A stretch of 64,000 nt of DNA from Marasmius tenuissimus (taxonomy: Eukaryota > Basidiomycota > Agaricomycetes > Agaricales > Marasmiaceae). Where the stretch lies: the NCBI GenBank assembly GCA_029532415.1, contig JAQOTA010000050.1, positions 3,596,001 to 3,660,000 of the forward strand, read 5' to 3'. The notes below the pieces were generated by a model. The model was not told the DNA's origin. It searched no databases and saw nothing but the letters and a program-made list of their open reading frames with translations. This document shows, piece after piece, positions 22,761 to 34,412 of this stretch; position 1 is the stretch's first letter; every line of letters starts with the position of its first letter. The position numbers were made by a program, and so were the translations under genes.

Positions 22761-24187
22761 CTACGACCTGGATTCCTTTTGTCTCTTCCTATCATGCCCC
22801 AAGTCCTCATCTATCTCTTCGTATTTGATGTTTTGAGTGTTTTCATCCTTTGAACCTTCACACTCGGGATCCCCATCGCCGACAGGTTTCCTAAGATTGA
22901 GGATATCTGAACATTCGACCTTTGATCGTTTCCCCCACTCGTTGACGTCCGGACGAAATTTGACATAGAGGGACCAAGCTTTGCCGTTGATTTCATTCGG
23001 TGAGTAGCTGTCAGCGAGAAGTCGTAGGGAACCTGCGACGTGCGGAGTGGTTTGGCGAAAGGAACGTGAGATGTATCCGAATGCTGCGCTGGGTTTTGCT
23101 GGTGTGCTGTGCAAGAGTGCTCGCCACTCCTCATCTTGTGTCTGGTAAAGTGGGCTTTGGAAGGCGGATGAGTCATATGGGATCTAGTACGGGTTTATCT
23201 ATTGGGAGGAACGTACACTCTACGAAGGGGCAAGGTCACTTGGAGTAAATCGGATGTAACAAAGGGAGTCACTCACCTTCTACCGATGAAATCGACGTAA
23301 GGTTGGGTGCCTCCGCTTGTAGCGTCGAGTCCCTTTTCTTTTCCCCTCGAAAATGCCGAGTGAGACGCCTTTCGAGATTGCGTTCATCTCAGTGTATACG
23401 GAAGCTAAGAGCAAGATGGCACTGGTTCATGGACGGGAAGTGACAGATGAATGAGCGGGTATCAATACCTATGGTGAGAGCTTCTTCGCGCTTGAAGCCC
23501 ATTCTCTCCGCGACCATGGTGGCCCATAATGTCATGAGCGGCGCTCGATTAATGACTACTGACTTTGTTCGCAGCACCTGGCACTTCGTGTCAGTGGTCA
23601 GCGAGCTAGTATTGCAGTAACCGATCGTACCTTCTCATCTAAAATTTCATTGAAGTCTAGGCTTCCGTACCCAGCTGCTTCGTCAGGAGCTTTGGGTAAA
23701 AACTCGTTCACTTCTTCGTTCCGTTTTCGTTTCCGTTTCGTGGGGGTTATCTATGTCAAGTCATACGTCGCTTCAGAAACGAAATGCTGCGGAAAGTTGA
23801 GGAGCAAAAGCGCACGAGAGCATCCACCGTACTCAGGCTCGGACTCGGTGGGATGTAACTGGTGGATGCCGTTGGCTGGCCGTTTTCAGCGGAAGTCCTC
23901 TTGCGATTGGACCCATATCCAGCTTTCTTCACAGCTGCTAGCACAAGTTTTCTGACATCCTTCTCGTCTACACCATATGCTTTGAGCTTCAAGTCGTCCA
24001 ACTCCGAAAGCTGCCCTGCGGTATTGCATTGCTTATATCTAGCCCGATTCAGTTAGCTTTGCGGGGTTTATCGTGGATGAAAAGAGGGTATAAACATTTT
24101 GCTAGAGACATTCATGGCTTTTGCTACCGGAACATTTCCGGAAGTAAGGACCTTTAAGAATTTGGGTAGAGGGATTTTCTCGGACAT
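22761..24187 (-). CDS. Conserved fungal protein of unknown function, apparent frameshift
   Basis: I recognise the family only as a conserved fungal protein without a named function. The start at 24187 gives MSEKIPLPKFLKVLTSGNVP, then an exon with IYKQCNTAGQLSELDDLKLK and KDVRKLVLAAVKKAGYG. A basic cluster (TPTKRKRKRNEE) resembles a nuclear localisation signal. Further exons carry VINRAPLMTLWATMVAERMG, SVYTEMNAISKGVSLGIF, then TSGGTQPYVDFIGRR, then TQDEEWRALLHSTP and YISRSFRQTTPHVAGSLRLL. The tail is acidic and Lys-rich (about 390 residues in all). Within one exon the reading frame shifts between SLGIF and GLDATSGG, at a GGGGAAAAGAAAAGGG run (plus strand 23331-23346). Read unshifted, the frame stops at 23280-23282. 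Whether this is a pseudogene, a strain variant or a base-calling error cannot be decided here. Confidence 0.65.
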
Positions 24188-24632
24188 TGTGGGCCTGTGG
24201 TGGATCGGAAAAAGGGTTAATCGCCAGCTCGAGTCATCCGAATGTCCGGAGTTTCGGTTTTATTCGGTGGGCATTCGGGACCGAAACACCGAAGCTCTCA
24301 ATCTCACGCTGTGCTTGCTTTGGCCGATATGCACGAGTCTGGAAAATTATCGGAAAGTGCAGTGGATACCCTTGGATACCTAAAGACGCTTTGAAAGATT
24401 TTACATGAACCGTTCTGGGTTCTAACCGAACGTCGTGGTTACTAGGTTAGGCTTTTGGAGGTGGCCACATTGCCAAGTGACTCCGGGGCCCCACAACCGT
24501 CCCCACTTTCCGTGCTCGAATGGGGCGCAAATACAGCATGAAAGCATAAAGCGGGATCGAATGTCATACAAAGCACCCTAAGTGTACGGAGAAATGTATC
24601 CTGAGTAGATAACAAAGCACACTTGACCGATG
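24188..24632. other. Intergenic region, no gene seen
   Basis: About 445 bp between two minus-strand genes, serving as promoter of the conserved fungal gene and 3' end of DCC1. Nothing else recognised. Confidence 0.4.
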
Positions 24633-26060
24633 TCATCCATTGTATTGTGTCCTCGAGGTATACCACACGCCCTCGGGAGTTGTCGTAGCCCTGGCATACT
24701 TCAGTAGAAGTTTATCCCGCTCTTTCGAGTCCACAGCAATATCAGAAAGGAAGGGCGCAATATCTTCGCCCTTCCACCGACTCCGAGTGAGAAACAGGTC
24801 AGAGAACCTGGGCGCAGGTTCAATCGGCAACGAGGAGGCGGGAAAGTATGTCAACATATCCAGGCCGTCATAGATCCTGTTCATCAGATAGTTGCCCTGT
24901 AGTGTATTGTCCGTGAACAAAGAGAAAAAGGTCTAGTAGGTGGGAAGTACTAACTGCAAGGAGCTCTAGAGATACCTCCGAAGCAAACGTGTCTCCTACC
25001 ATACTTTGCCATTCCTCGGTAAGTTTCTCGACAGCTACGGGATCGTTCTAGGCATAAGCGGGTCAGTAGGTGATCAATTGAAAAGTGGAAAGAGGGTTTG
25101 ATGAGAGATGTCACCTTGTGGGATTTCAATACAGTGAGCCCCGCTTCCTTGATAACGCTCTGAACGTTCATTCGCCAGTTCCCCTCTTCAATATTGCCGA
25201 ACCAGGACATTACTTGAATAGAGATAAGACTAGGCACCTCGTGGTTTTCCATAAGAATCGTTGAGAGCTTTTCGACCGAAATGGCTCTATAATCGATGGA
25301 ATACGACGCCAAGGAGTTCAAGATGAGTTCGATTATGCGGCTGAGGTACCCAGGGGCGATTGGCCGAAGTTCACCTAGACGTAGGTGGCGTTGAATCGCG
25401 AACAAGAGCAAGAAAAAGAATGGCATTTGCCATGCGCACCGTCCACATCGAGTATTCTCCGTTCCCTCAGACCGCGTTCGAGTTCCACACTGCTCGCCTG
25501 GATGGTGCTCTTGGCATCGGAATAACTCAGCCTCTGTCGGGCATCTAGCGTTAGAAAGCACCCCAGGAGTCGATTCTACCCAGTCGTACCTGCTCCGTGT
25601 CGTCTTCCGTCTCTTCGTCCTCGTGGTCCTCGTGGTATTCTTTTCCACGGAGTAACGTGGTTAGTTTGTGTAATTTGGGAACTATTGGGGTCAGTTCCAA
25701 AATCTGGTTCACTTGGTCGCGTATAACGAGAGTTTCGTCTGCAAACCCCGCGTCCGACGCGTAAGGAGGTGAAGTCGCGACCACAACCGTGTTGGACAAG
25801 TTAACAGATCGCAGGGCGTATGTTCGGTCATCGGTGCAAAGGACAGCTTCCTCTGTCGCTTCGCCTTTAATATTGAGCCTATATGAAAGACGTTCAGGAG
25901 GACTCGAGGATAGGAGTGCCTGTTGCGCGTACCTCAATGCTTGGCCTGTAGCTAAAGCACCCTCCACAGCTTTGCAGAGATCAGATGAAAGTTCGAGTAA
26001 CTTGAATGACCCTTCATCCGAAACTGATGAATTCGAGAATGAAAGTGGATACTCCGGCAT
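24633..26060 (-). CDS. DCC1: Sister chromatid cohesion protein DCC1
   Basis: Homologue of Dcc1, a subunit of the alternative Ctf18-Dcc1-Ctf8 replication factor C complex, which loads PCNA and supports cohesion. The N-terminal part has the family pattern FKLLELSSDLCKAVEGA, VLCTDDRTYALRSVNLSNTV and ILELTPIVPKLHKLTTLL. The C-terminal winged-helix part has GELRPIAPGYLSRIIELIL and NWRMNVQSVIKEAGLTVLKS, and ends EGVWYTSRTQYNG. Five or six exons join in frame; the donor at the first intron lies one codon group beyond an apparent alternative (EQVRLDARQRLSYSD is the joined reading). The start ATG at 26058-26060 (MPEYPLSFS) fits the family. A short acidic insert (EYHEDHEDEETEDDTEQ) sits mid-protein. 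Confidence 0.88.
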
Positions 26061-26252
26061 GATGTGGTCCAGGACAAGAGCCAACTTACAAAACGAGGGT
26101 GCTTGATTGGTCCCCGTGGAAGTCACACGACTGATTTACAATTCAAATACGTCTTCAAATACGTCTATCTATGATTATTCGTGTGCTAGTAGCGAATGTC
26201 CATGAAATATTACACGAGCCTATCCCTACAGTGAACCCTTCCCCAAAATGAA

Positions 26253-27684
26253 TTACTGGAGACAGGTGGTCTCGACAATGATACCGGTGACGCGGTAAGG
26301 ATCTGAATGTCAATGAGGCTAATCAGTTCTACTGTCGGGTTCCAGAATGAATGAGACTGACCGATATTCGAGGCCGGTCGCCTGTCCTCCATGTATCCGT
26401 AACCCTGTGCAGCGACGTGACGGGGAACACGGATAGATGCACCACGGTTGGCAACACCACTGCTGAAGGCACCGATGTGGCCAGTTTCATGACGTCCAGT
26501 CAACCGTAAATCGTTGTCCTCTCCGTAAACAGCGATGTGCTCCTCATGCCTCTTCGACAACTTCTCGATTGCAGCCTCGATGTGCTTCATTCCTCCGGGT
26601 TCCCTCATAACCTTGGTGCTGTAGTTGGTGTGGCAACCAGCGCCGTTCCACTCGCCTTGGAGAGGTTTAGGGTGGAAGGAGACCTTGACACCCCACTGTT
26701 CGGCGATACGAATCAACAGGTAGCGAGCCATCCAGAGGTGGTCACCCATGGAAATACCTTCACAGGGGCCGACTTGGAACTCCCACTGTGCGGGCATGAC
26801 CTCAGCGTTGATTCCGCTGATGTTGACTCCGGCATAAAGGCAGGCGCGGTAGTGCGCCTCAATCAGATCACGCGCAAAGACTTTGCCCGTTCCTACAGCA
26901 CACGTGAGACCGTGCTAAAGATAAGAGATAGGAAATGACATAGAATGACATACCCGCCCCACAGTAGTAAGGACCCTGAGGACCAGGGAATCCTCCCTTG
27001 GGCCAGCCGAGCGGACTGCCGTCTGCGTCGAAGAGAGTGTATTCTTGCTCGAGACCGAACCAAGGTTCCTCGTCCTTCGCTTGGTCCATAACCTTCTTGG
27101 CATGGTGACGGTAGTTGGTTCGATTAGGGGTGCCATCGTTGTTGTAGGTTTCGGCAAGGACGAGAATGTTGTCACCACCACGGAAAGGATCCTTGAAGAT
27201 AGCGGCAGGGCGAAGGTAGACATCGGAGTCGTGACCAGGGGCTTGGTTGGTTGATGAACCGTCAAAGTCCCAGATACGGAGTTGTCCGATGTCGGTAACC
27301 TTCTTGCTGACGGTCTGTAGTAGAGGAATGGGTTGATGATAAGTGAACGATAATAATCCGAATATTAATGGCCACCGACCGTAGTCTTCGAACGAACTCC
27401 ACCATCACCGTCGATCCAGACATCTGATTCAACCACATTAGGAAATGATAACGACTGGAAGGATCGAAGTCGACTCACATTCAGCTTGGACTTTGTCTCC
27501 CTATTGAGGGAGATGGAGGAAAGAAGATAGTGCGGTTTAGTGCGACCGATGAGATTGAGTCAGACGGTTAAAAAAATCACCTGAGGAAGGCGGAGGAAGG
27601 GTTCGAGCAGCTGCGACGGAAGTCAGAATCGCCATATTAGGAGCCGGACGGATTGGTACTCACATCGTTTCTGTAGGTGGCCAT
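26253..27684 (-). CDS. GLN1: Glutamine synthetase
   Basis: Cytosolic type-II glutamine synthetase, joining ammonia to glutamate with ATP; a key entry point for nitrogen. Family blocks are complete: [90 protein letters not shown] and GASIRVPR. The end is [12 protein letters not shown] with TAA at 26253-26255. The 5' end is cut into very small exons: 21 nt (27664-27684, MATYRND), then about 30, 22 and 45 nt, before the long exons. The divergent 608-bp promoter shared with SF3B2 has three GATA cores at 27824-27863, suggesting nitrogen control by a GATA factor. Confidence 0.97.
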
Positions 27685-27823
27685 GGTCGTGAAAGAGATT
27701 AGAGAAGAAAGTAGTGGTGGTGGTGTGAAGGAGAAATATTATGTTTTGCTGGGGAGAGTCCAAGGACTATTTATTGGATTTTGAGGACCGGCCAGATCCG
27801 CCGCGGGTCCGGCCGCTCAATAT

Positions 27824-27863
27824 GATAATTCCTATCAAACCACTGTCGGTCCGGCGAAAGATA
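27824..27863. promoter_or_regulatory. Cluster of three GATA cores upstream of GLN1
   Basis: GATA at 27824-27827, its complement TATC at 27833-27836 (an inverted pair five bases apart) and GATA at 27860-27863. They lie about 140-180 bp upstream of the GLN1 start codon. Fungal nitrogen regulators of the AreA/Gat1 type bind paired GATA motifs. Binding here is inferred from sequence only. Confidence 0.4.
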
Positions 27864-28292
27864 TTCGGGAAATGCATTTTATGTGGCGGTGTCAGGAGAC
27901 AGGAAAGGGCGAAGGGCGAATAGCTCTCAAATCGGGTGAACTCTAGCAAATCATGCTCAACTTGGCCCCTTGCAGCGCCTACTAACGACACCGCTCACCA
28001 CTTACCTAATCAATTGTCCGCCGTAAAAGAGTACTTAGCGGGTTATCTATTCTCGATCAAATGTCCGACCGCCCTGTCTGCGTTGTTGTTTATGTTTCGA
28101 CATGCTCCGAGGTGTCCTGTCACCCCAGGAAGCGATGTTTCAACAGGTCTTAACTTTTGGGGAGGCTTCCGCCGCCAAGTCCAGCACGATCACGGTCGTG
28201 GGACTCCGTGCGGCACGTGACCTCCAAAGTCCCTTTGCATCGCTATGTCCATTTTTGTACATTTGCTTCCCACGCTATCTCCCCCTCTCCCC

Positions 28293-30422
28293 ATGGTTGC
28301 GCAGACAGACGAGTCCACACCCAAGGTTAATGGACAAACGAAGCCCATCAAGTCAAAGAATCAGCTGCGACGTCTGAAGCAGAAACAGAAGAAGACATCT
28401 GCCGTTTCTCAGGTGCGCGTTTCATTGTTGTGTTGGTCGTTCAGGTTGACTCACATTTTCAGCAGGAAGAACAACAAGAAAACTCGAAACCAGAGGAACA
28501 TCAGTGGTCCACAACGGCTCCTAATAATGTAGAGTACGTGTTTGAGCAGTTGGACGCTAAAGGTCCTGCCCTCGAAGCATTCTCCGATGTCTTTGCCCGC
28601 TTCCAGTTACCCCCGGAAGAGTCCTCAGTACGCCAGCCAATTCCTGCTAGAAACTCGGACCACTAACCAGAGAACTCTGCAGCACAAGGATCAGCAGCCT
28701 TCAAAAGGCGAAGTGATCTACTCTGACGACGATATGGCCTCGGAGCCCGATTCAGACACGGAGAAAAAACCTCTCTCCAAGAAGAAACAGCGGAAATTGA
28801 ACCGGCTTACCGTTGCAGAACTCAAGCAGCTCGTCAAGAAACCCGAGGTTGTTGAGTGGACCGATGTCACCGCCGCCGATCCGCGACTCCTTCTTCATCT
28901 CAAAAGTTATCGGAACACCGTGCCCATACCAATACATTGGAGTGCAAAACGGGACTACCTACAGGGAAAACGTGGCATTGAGAAGCCTCCGTTCCAGTTA
29001 CCCTCTTACATTGCCGATACTGGTATTGCGACAATGCGGGACGCAGTCAAGGAGAAAGAAGCCAACATGTCCCTCAAGGCCAAGACCCGAGAACGCGTGC
29101 AGCCGAAGATGGGAAAAGTGGACATTGACTATCAAAAGCTTCATGACGCATTCTTCAAGTTCCAAACAAAGCCGCCTGTTACGGGCTTTGGTGAAATGTG
29201 AGAGAGTTCTTGGTACCCGCGGCAAGTCCACAGCCATTTGACCTTTTCATGACGCAGGTATTACGAGGGGAAAGAGTTCGAAACATCATTGAAAGAAAAA
29301 AGACCTGGTGATCTCTCCCCCGAACTTATCGAAGCTTTGTCTATTCCTCCACTCGCTCCACCCCCATGGCTCATTAGCATGCAACGATTCGGACCTCCTC
29401 CGAGTTACCCAACGCTAAGAATACAGGGTCTTAACGCGCCCATACCTGAGGGGTACGCCAACGCTATTTTCTCTTGCAATCACGCGTCATAGACTGATTT
29501 CTCTTCCCGATCAGTGCTCAGTGGGGCTTCCACCCTGGTGGCTGGGGTAAACCACCTCTTGACGAGTACAATCGACCTCTATATGGGGACGTCTTTGGTG
29601 TTTTGCCCAAGGCGAATGACGGGGATGTAAGTTGGCTTGTGTCAGTGAATGTATTGAATTCTCACCGTCATTTCTGTAGATGGGGGAGCCTATTGACAAG
29701 GACTTGTGGGGCGAACTCGAACCCGAAGAAGGTTATATTGTTTCCACAATTACATGGTCTACATCGTACTGACTTTCGTCATTCTCAGAGGACGAATCGG
29801 AGAGCGAAGAGGAGGAAGAGGAGGAGGAAGAGGAAGCCGAACCTACGCCCGCCGATGGCACGCAAACGCCTTCCGGTCTGGAGACCCCGTCAGGGATGGC
29901 GAGTGTCGTCTCAACAATCGCTGGCGGCCTGGAGACACCGGACTTCCTCGAACTCCGCAAGAATGCTGCTCGAGCGCCGTCGGAGGCGGCTGAGGCGTCT
30001 GGTCCCCGGTCGTTGTATCAAGTCGTACCCGAGAAGCAAACAACTGTACGCGGCTTAATGGGAAGTGAGCGGGGTTACGATGTCGGGGCTGTGGCCAGCG
30101 CTCCTATACCCGTGCTCGGTGATGAACGTGGCACGAAGGTGGGTATCATCTACTACACTAAAAATTCAATCTTGCTGATCATCGGCTTTTTACCCAGCGT
30201 AAGAATGGCGTCGACGTCTCCATAGATGCCGAGCAGTTGGAGGGCATGTCTGAGGAGGAACTAAAGAGGAAGTACGATGCCCACTCCCGAAGTACCGTCA
30301 ACGTCCCGGGTTCCAAGGAAGACTTCTCTGACTTGGTGGCCAAGGAGAGTGCAAATCGGAAGAGGCAGAAGATGGAGAGAGAAAGGGAACGCGACAAAAA
30401 GACGAAAGAGTTCAAGTTCTAG
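28293..30422 (+). CDS. Splicing factor 3B subunit 2 (SF3b145/CUS1)
   Basis: Component of the SF3b particle of U2 snRNP, needed for branch-site recognition in the nucleus. The N-terminus is Lys-rich (KSKNQLRRLKQKQKK). The central DUF382 region carries VVEWTDVTAADPRLLLHLKS and VPIPIHWSAKRDYLQGKRG. Next comes the PSP motif region around FGEMYYEGKEFE, then PPPWLISMQRFGPPPSYP and AQWGFHPGGWGKPPLDEY. An acidic run of Glu follows, and the tail has KQTTVRGLMGSERGYDV and a charged Lys/Arg/Glu end. About eight exons join in frame; one tiny exon holds MGEPIDKDLWGELEPEE. The ATG at 28293 is preferred over non-ATG upstream sequence. Divergent from GLN1. Confidence 0.93.
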
Positions 30423-30696
30423 TTCTCACTCATACCTTACATTCGTTGTCGCCTTCCCACACCTTTGAACTTCGATGTTGTAGCTGTATTAATTGTCGCC
30501 ATCATAATCAGGACGTTCGGGTTCATCAGATAATTGAATTAGCCGCATCATGGGCGCTTTGAAGGCGCTATGTGGCCGTTGAAATTGCAGGGCGAAAAAC
30601 GAAACATGTGTCACAAGGCAGTGATGCGAACAAAGTAGGCGCAGTGAACCGCTGTCATCACTTGCTGCTTGCCCTCCTCTCTCACCACCCTGGAGG
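30423..30696. other. Short intergenic region
   Basis: About 274 bp between SF3B2 and the arrestin gene on the same strand. Nothing specific seen. Confidence 0.4.
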
Positions 30697-33600
30697 ATGT
30701 CCCAGGTCAAACTGTATGGCTCATTATCAATTCTTGGTCTTCTAGGTTACTGACTCCATGAACTCAGCACTCTACGGCCTCCGCCAAATGTTGACTTCGT
30801 CAATGGTAGGCATCTTCGTGCAGGTCATGGAATTCTTCTAACTTCTCTCTCTTTCTTGACACGCAGGATACCCTGGCATCCCACCTGGCAATGACCGTCA
30901 GCAAGCTTGCGTCAAGGGGGTAGGTCACCCTTCTCTCTGAGGACATGCAGAAAACTTACCGCATATAGGCAATCGAAGTCAGAGCTGGTCCTCAAGGCGT
31001 AAAGGCGAAATGGGTACGCGTGGAACTACGAAAGGTTGAAACCATACCCGGCGGTGGCATGTCTAATACATTTTACGACTTCGTTGGCCCAAGCCCCGTT
31101 ACTGTATGGACGGCGAGCGATGAATATGGGGTGCTTCGCTCGGTGAGTCCGGGATGATCTGTTCAGCGTCGACCCATTCTAATACAGTCGCAACCATTGG
31201 CAGCAAGATTTTCCTTTTCAAATACGAGTACCAGAGTCTGTTCCACCCAGCCTTGCATTGGAGAGCGGAGGTGAATTCTGCGCAACACCACACTTCCCGT
31301 ATACTCGCCGCTGACGTGACAATGCAGCCGGGATCAAATATGAACTGTTGGCAAGCGTTTGCACGAAGGGGAAAAGGTGCGCGGTCACCACGCTTTTTCA
31401 TTTCTCCATTTTGATGACCAGGTAAATTATAGAGGTTTCTTGCGTCGAAGAAAATCAAGCGTGATATCCTCACAAGCTCAAGTAATCATCGACAAGCATG
31501 AACTTCACTCTACATGGCCCGTTTACTGCCAACCAGAAAACCGCCAAATCACTCATGAAGGTGTCACCCTGACTGTCGAACGAAATCAAACGTGCTTCGG
31601 ACCGGGAGAACGTATATCTGTCATGGCCACGCTGAGATCTGACAGCACCAATACCGTTCTCCTTCGCGGATTCGAACTCTCTCTCAAGGAGTCGACTGTT
31701 TTCCGTGCGGGGCCTTATGCATCTGGCAAAAAGACTGCGCCCCAAGTCCGAGTGGTCACGATCGATGAAAACAAAGTTCCGGTGAACTTCAACATATATG
31801 GCGGCGAGAAGCAGACAGCGGAACTTAGCTGCGGCGTGTCCCCCAATCACACTACGACAAGTCTCAACACCGCAAGGCATATCGATATCACATACGTCCT
31901 CAGCGTCAAAGCGTTGTTGGGGACGGGACCGTTGGTCATGGATCTCCCGGTTGTCCTCTCGAATTGGCAAAAGTAAATACACATCACTCCAGATTCCTCA
32001 TATTCGATTGACTGATGTGATGCCTACAGAGTCGTCTCTCAAGAAGCCGTCAGGTGATAATCCACGCGCTGGTCTTGTTGGATCAGTTCTAATCAGTTAT
32101 TTTAGGCGTATTGGACCCGTCCCTAGTCTGTCATTGACACCACCTGGACCACAGCAAATTCTACCCTCTCGTGTCGACCCTGCGCCGACGCAGTCGCGTC
32201 CAACTACCGCCAATGCTGCAAACTATGCACGCCCCGACGAATTCGGCCAAGCACAGTCGGGACGAGGAACATCTCCTCGGGCAGACGACGCCAGAAACAC
32301 CACGTTACCGGGACGTACCCCAAGTGCGACGGCTTCTAATCGTTTCACTGTCACCAACGCACCTGAGTTGAATATATCTCCCGAGCGCGAGACACAAGCT
32401 CGCCGTCCATCGGCATCTGGATCCGCTGTCCGCAATTGGCCTACCGCCGAAGAAGAGAAATTGAAGCTCTATGAAGGTGCAAAAGCGAAAGCGGAGAGGG
32501 TTCAAGGAGGAGTGACAGGCTCAAGCACAGTGAGTCCTCTCGTCCATCATTCCCACTATAATCTTCAAGTTAACCCCTGACTAGGCACAACAAACAACTT
32601 CACCTGCCTCTGCATCCTCGGATACACGATCTCCTCGGGGCGGGGTATGGCCCACAGCAGAAGAAGAAAAGTTGAAGTTGTGGAACAAAGCTCAGGACGC
32701 TGTCAATCGTACTCAGGCTGAAGCCTTCTCGGCTACTGAACAGCACCGCAAATCGCCTCCGCCCAGCAGCAGACCCTCTGATAACGGCTCAGCAAGCAAC
32801 AAGAAGTCTTTCCCTTCCGCAGACCAAGAAAAGGAGGCTCTTCGCCGCTATAATGAAGCCAAGCAAGCTGTCGATCGTGTCCAGAATCCGGCGACGGACA
32901 TGGGAGGGTCCTCATCAGCTTCAGGGCCTCAATATCCCTCAGCCGAACAGGAGAAAGCAGCTCTTCGACGTTATCAGGAAGCGGTGCAGGCGGTTGAACG
33001 TACCCAAAATACACCCACCACTGCTACTGATGTTGGGGGGTCTTCATCGACTCCAGCTTCTCGCTTCCTTAACGCTGAACAAGAGAAAGAGGCTCTTCGT
33101 CGCTACAACGAAGCCAAAGAGGCTGTTGCACGAACCCAGAACCCCCCTGCTGATGTTGGAGGCTCGTCATCCTCTTCAGCACCCCCTCCTGCCAACGATA
33201 TGCCTCCTCCCTTCGAGGCATCCGGTCCTCCCGTTGACGCTCGCATGCAGCTAGCCGAGAAAGATCGTTTACGACGTGCATATGAGGAGCAAGACGCTGC
33301 AGCAGCACGACAGCAAGCATCTCACGATGATGCACCACCACCTCCCTTCCCAGAGGGTAGCGCAAGCATTCAAACAGCCATCCAAGAGAAGGAAGCCCTC
33401 CGACGTAAGTTTGCCGCGCAGGATGCCCAGGCGAACCCAAGAGCTCAGACAAAGACACCACCTCCCCGTGGAACATCCCCGCCCAACCCCCATACTTCTT
33501 ATCGACCTGCACCGTCGCCTCCGGCCGCAGGCGGTAGTGGGTCGAGGATTCTTACTGCATCTGAGGAAAAGGCCATGTTACGAGCGAGGTTCGAGGCAGA

Positions 33601-33853
33601 GAACTCTCGCGCAAGTGTGACACCCCCTCCCAGAACCAACGGATACACAAACGGTGTCAATGGCTCACTGTCACCCTCGCCGTCTGTGAGGGCGTCCCCT
33701 CCTACCTCGTCGAATGCGCCACCCCCGCTCATGCCGAAACCTCCATCCCACTATATTCAAGAAACACGAGAGGAGGATGCCAGGGTTTCGAAATATGTCA
33801 ATGGGAGTCTCCCTAATTTCGACGATTATCCCCCATTAGTGAGTCCTTATTGA
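30697..33853 (+). CDS. Arrestin-like protein with C-terminal coiled repeats
   Basis: Protein with an arrestin fold, a family that in fungi acts as adaptor for ubiquitin-dependent endocytosis or pH/cargo signalling. Very short exons begin it: MSQVKL, TLRPPPNVDFVNG, GYPGIPPGNDRQQACVKG, then AIEVRAGPQGVKAKWVRVEL. The arrestin core continues with SQDFPFQIRVPESVPPSLAL, GIKYELLASVCTKGK and ITHEGVTLTVERNQTCFGPG up to about residue 330. After a Pro/Ser linker come about eight copies of a motif like AEQEKEALRRYNEAKEAV followed by RTQ (32438-33620), separated by Pro/Ser/Gly-rich spacers. No PY ubiquitin-ligase motif was clearly seen. The last exon is read to a stop at 33851-33853, but GTGAGT at 33840 could be a donor leading to a further exon. 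Confidence 0.85.
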
Positions 33854-34412
33854 ACTGAAGATAATATTCCTGTATGCTGAATGTCCTGAATGACTTTAGA
33901 ATCCTCAGCGATCGTAGTGAGCTTTGAACTTGGGTCTTCCTCTCTTTGATTTTATACCATGCGATATTTTCATCTAATCTTAAGTTATCGGATTGATATC
34001 CCTCCACACTCGTTCTTGTTTCTTAGTATTTTTATCTCAATGTGTCAATGCTTTTAGTCCCTTCGGCCTTGCATCTCATTATCATTCCCGACTCACCGGA
34101 TGGATCGACGAGCCGGACATGGATCGCCTGTATAGCCCCAGGATTTGCATAAGATCCTATTTTCTTACAAGTAGCACGTTCCTTCCAATAAATTCATGGC
34201 ATTTCTCTTAACGACCAGAATTCCTAGCTCGTCTATCTGTAGAAAAAATAGTGTTACAGGTTGTCATAGATTTGACTAGCCAAGTTACAGTGTTGTGATA
34301 CTAGGGGTACGCACTAAGATAAGTCATTTCAGCAAGGAAAAAGAACATCAGCAAACATCACTATAAAGCACAAGAATACAGAAAGGAACGTCAAAGAGTC
34401 GTGCCCGCGTCA
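33854..34412. other. Convergent intergenic region, no gene seen
   Basis: About 560 bp between the arrestin and HSF stop codons. Any extra terminal arrestin exon would lie here. No other coding signal. Confidence 0.4.

Noticed and set aside
11129..27684. HIS4, PDB1, IDH1 and GLN1 as a metabolic gene cluster
   Set aside because: They are unrelated housekeeping genes on both strands with unrelated genes between; no shared promoter element was seen.
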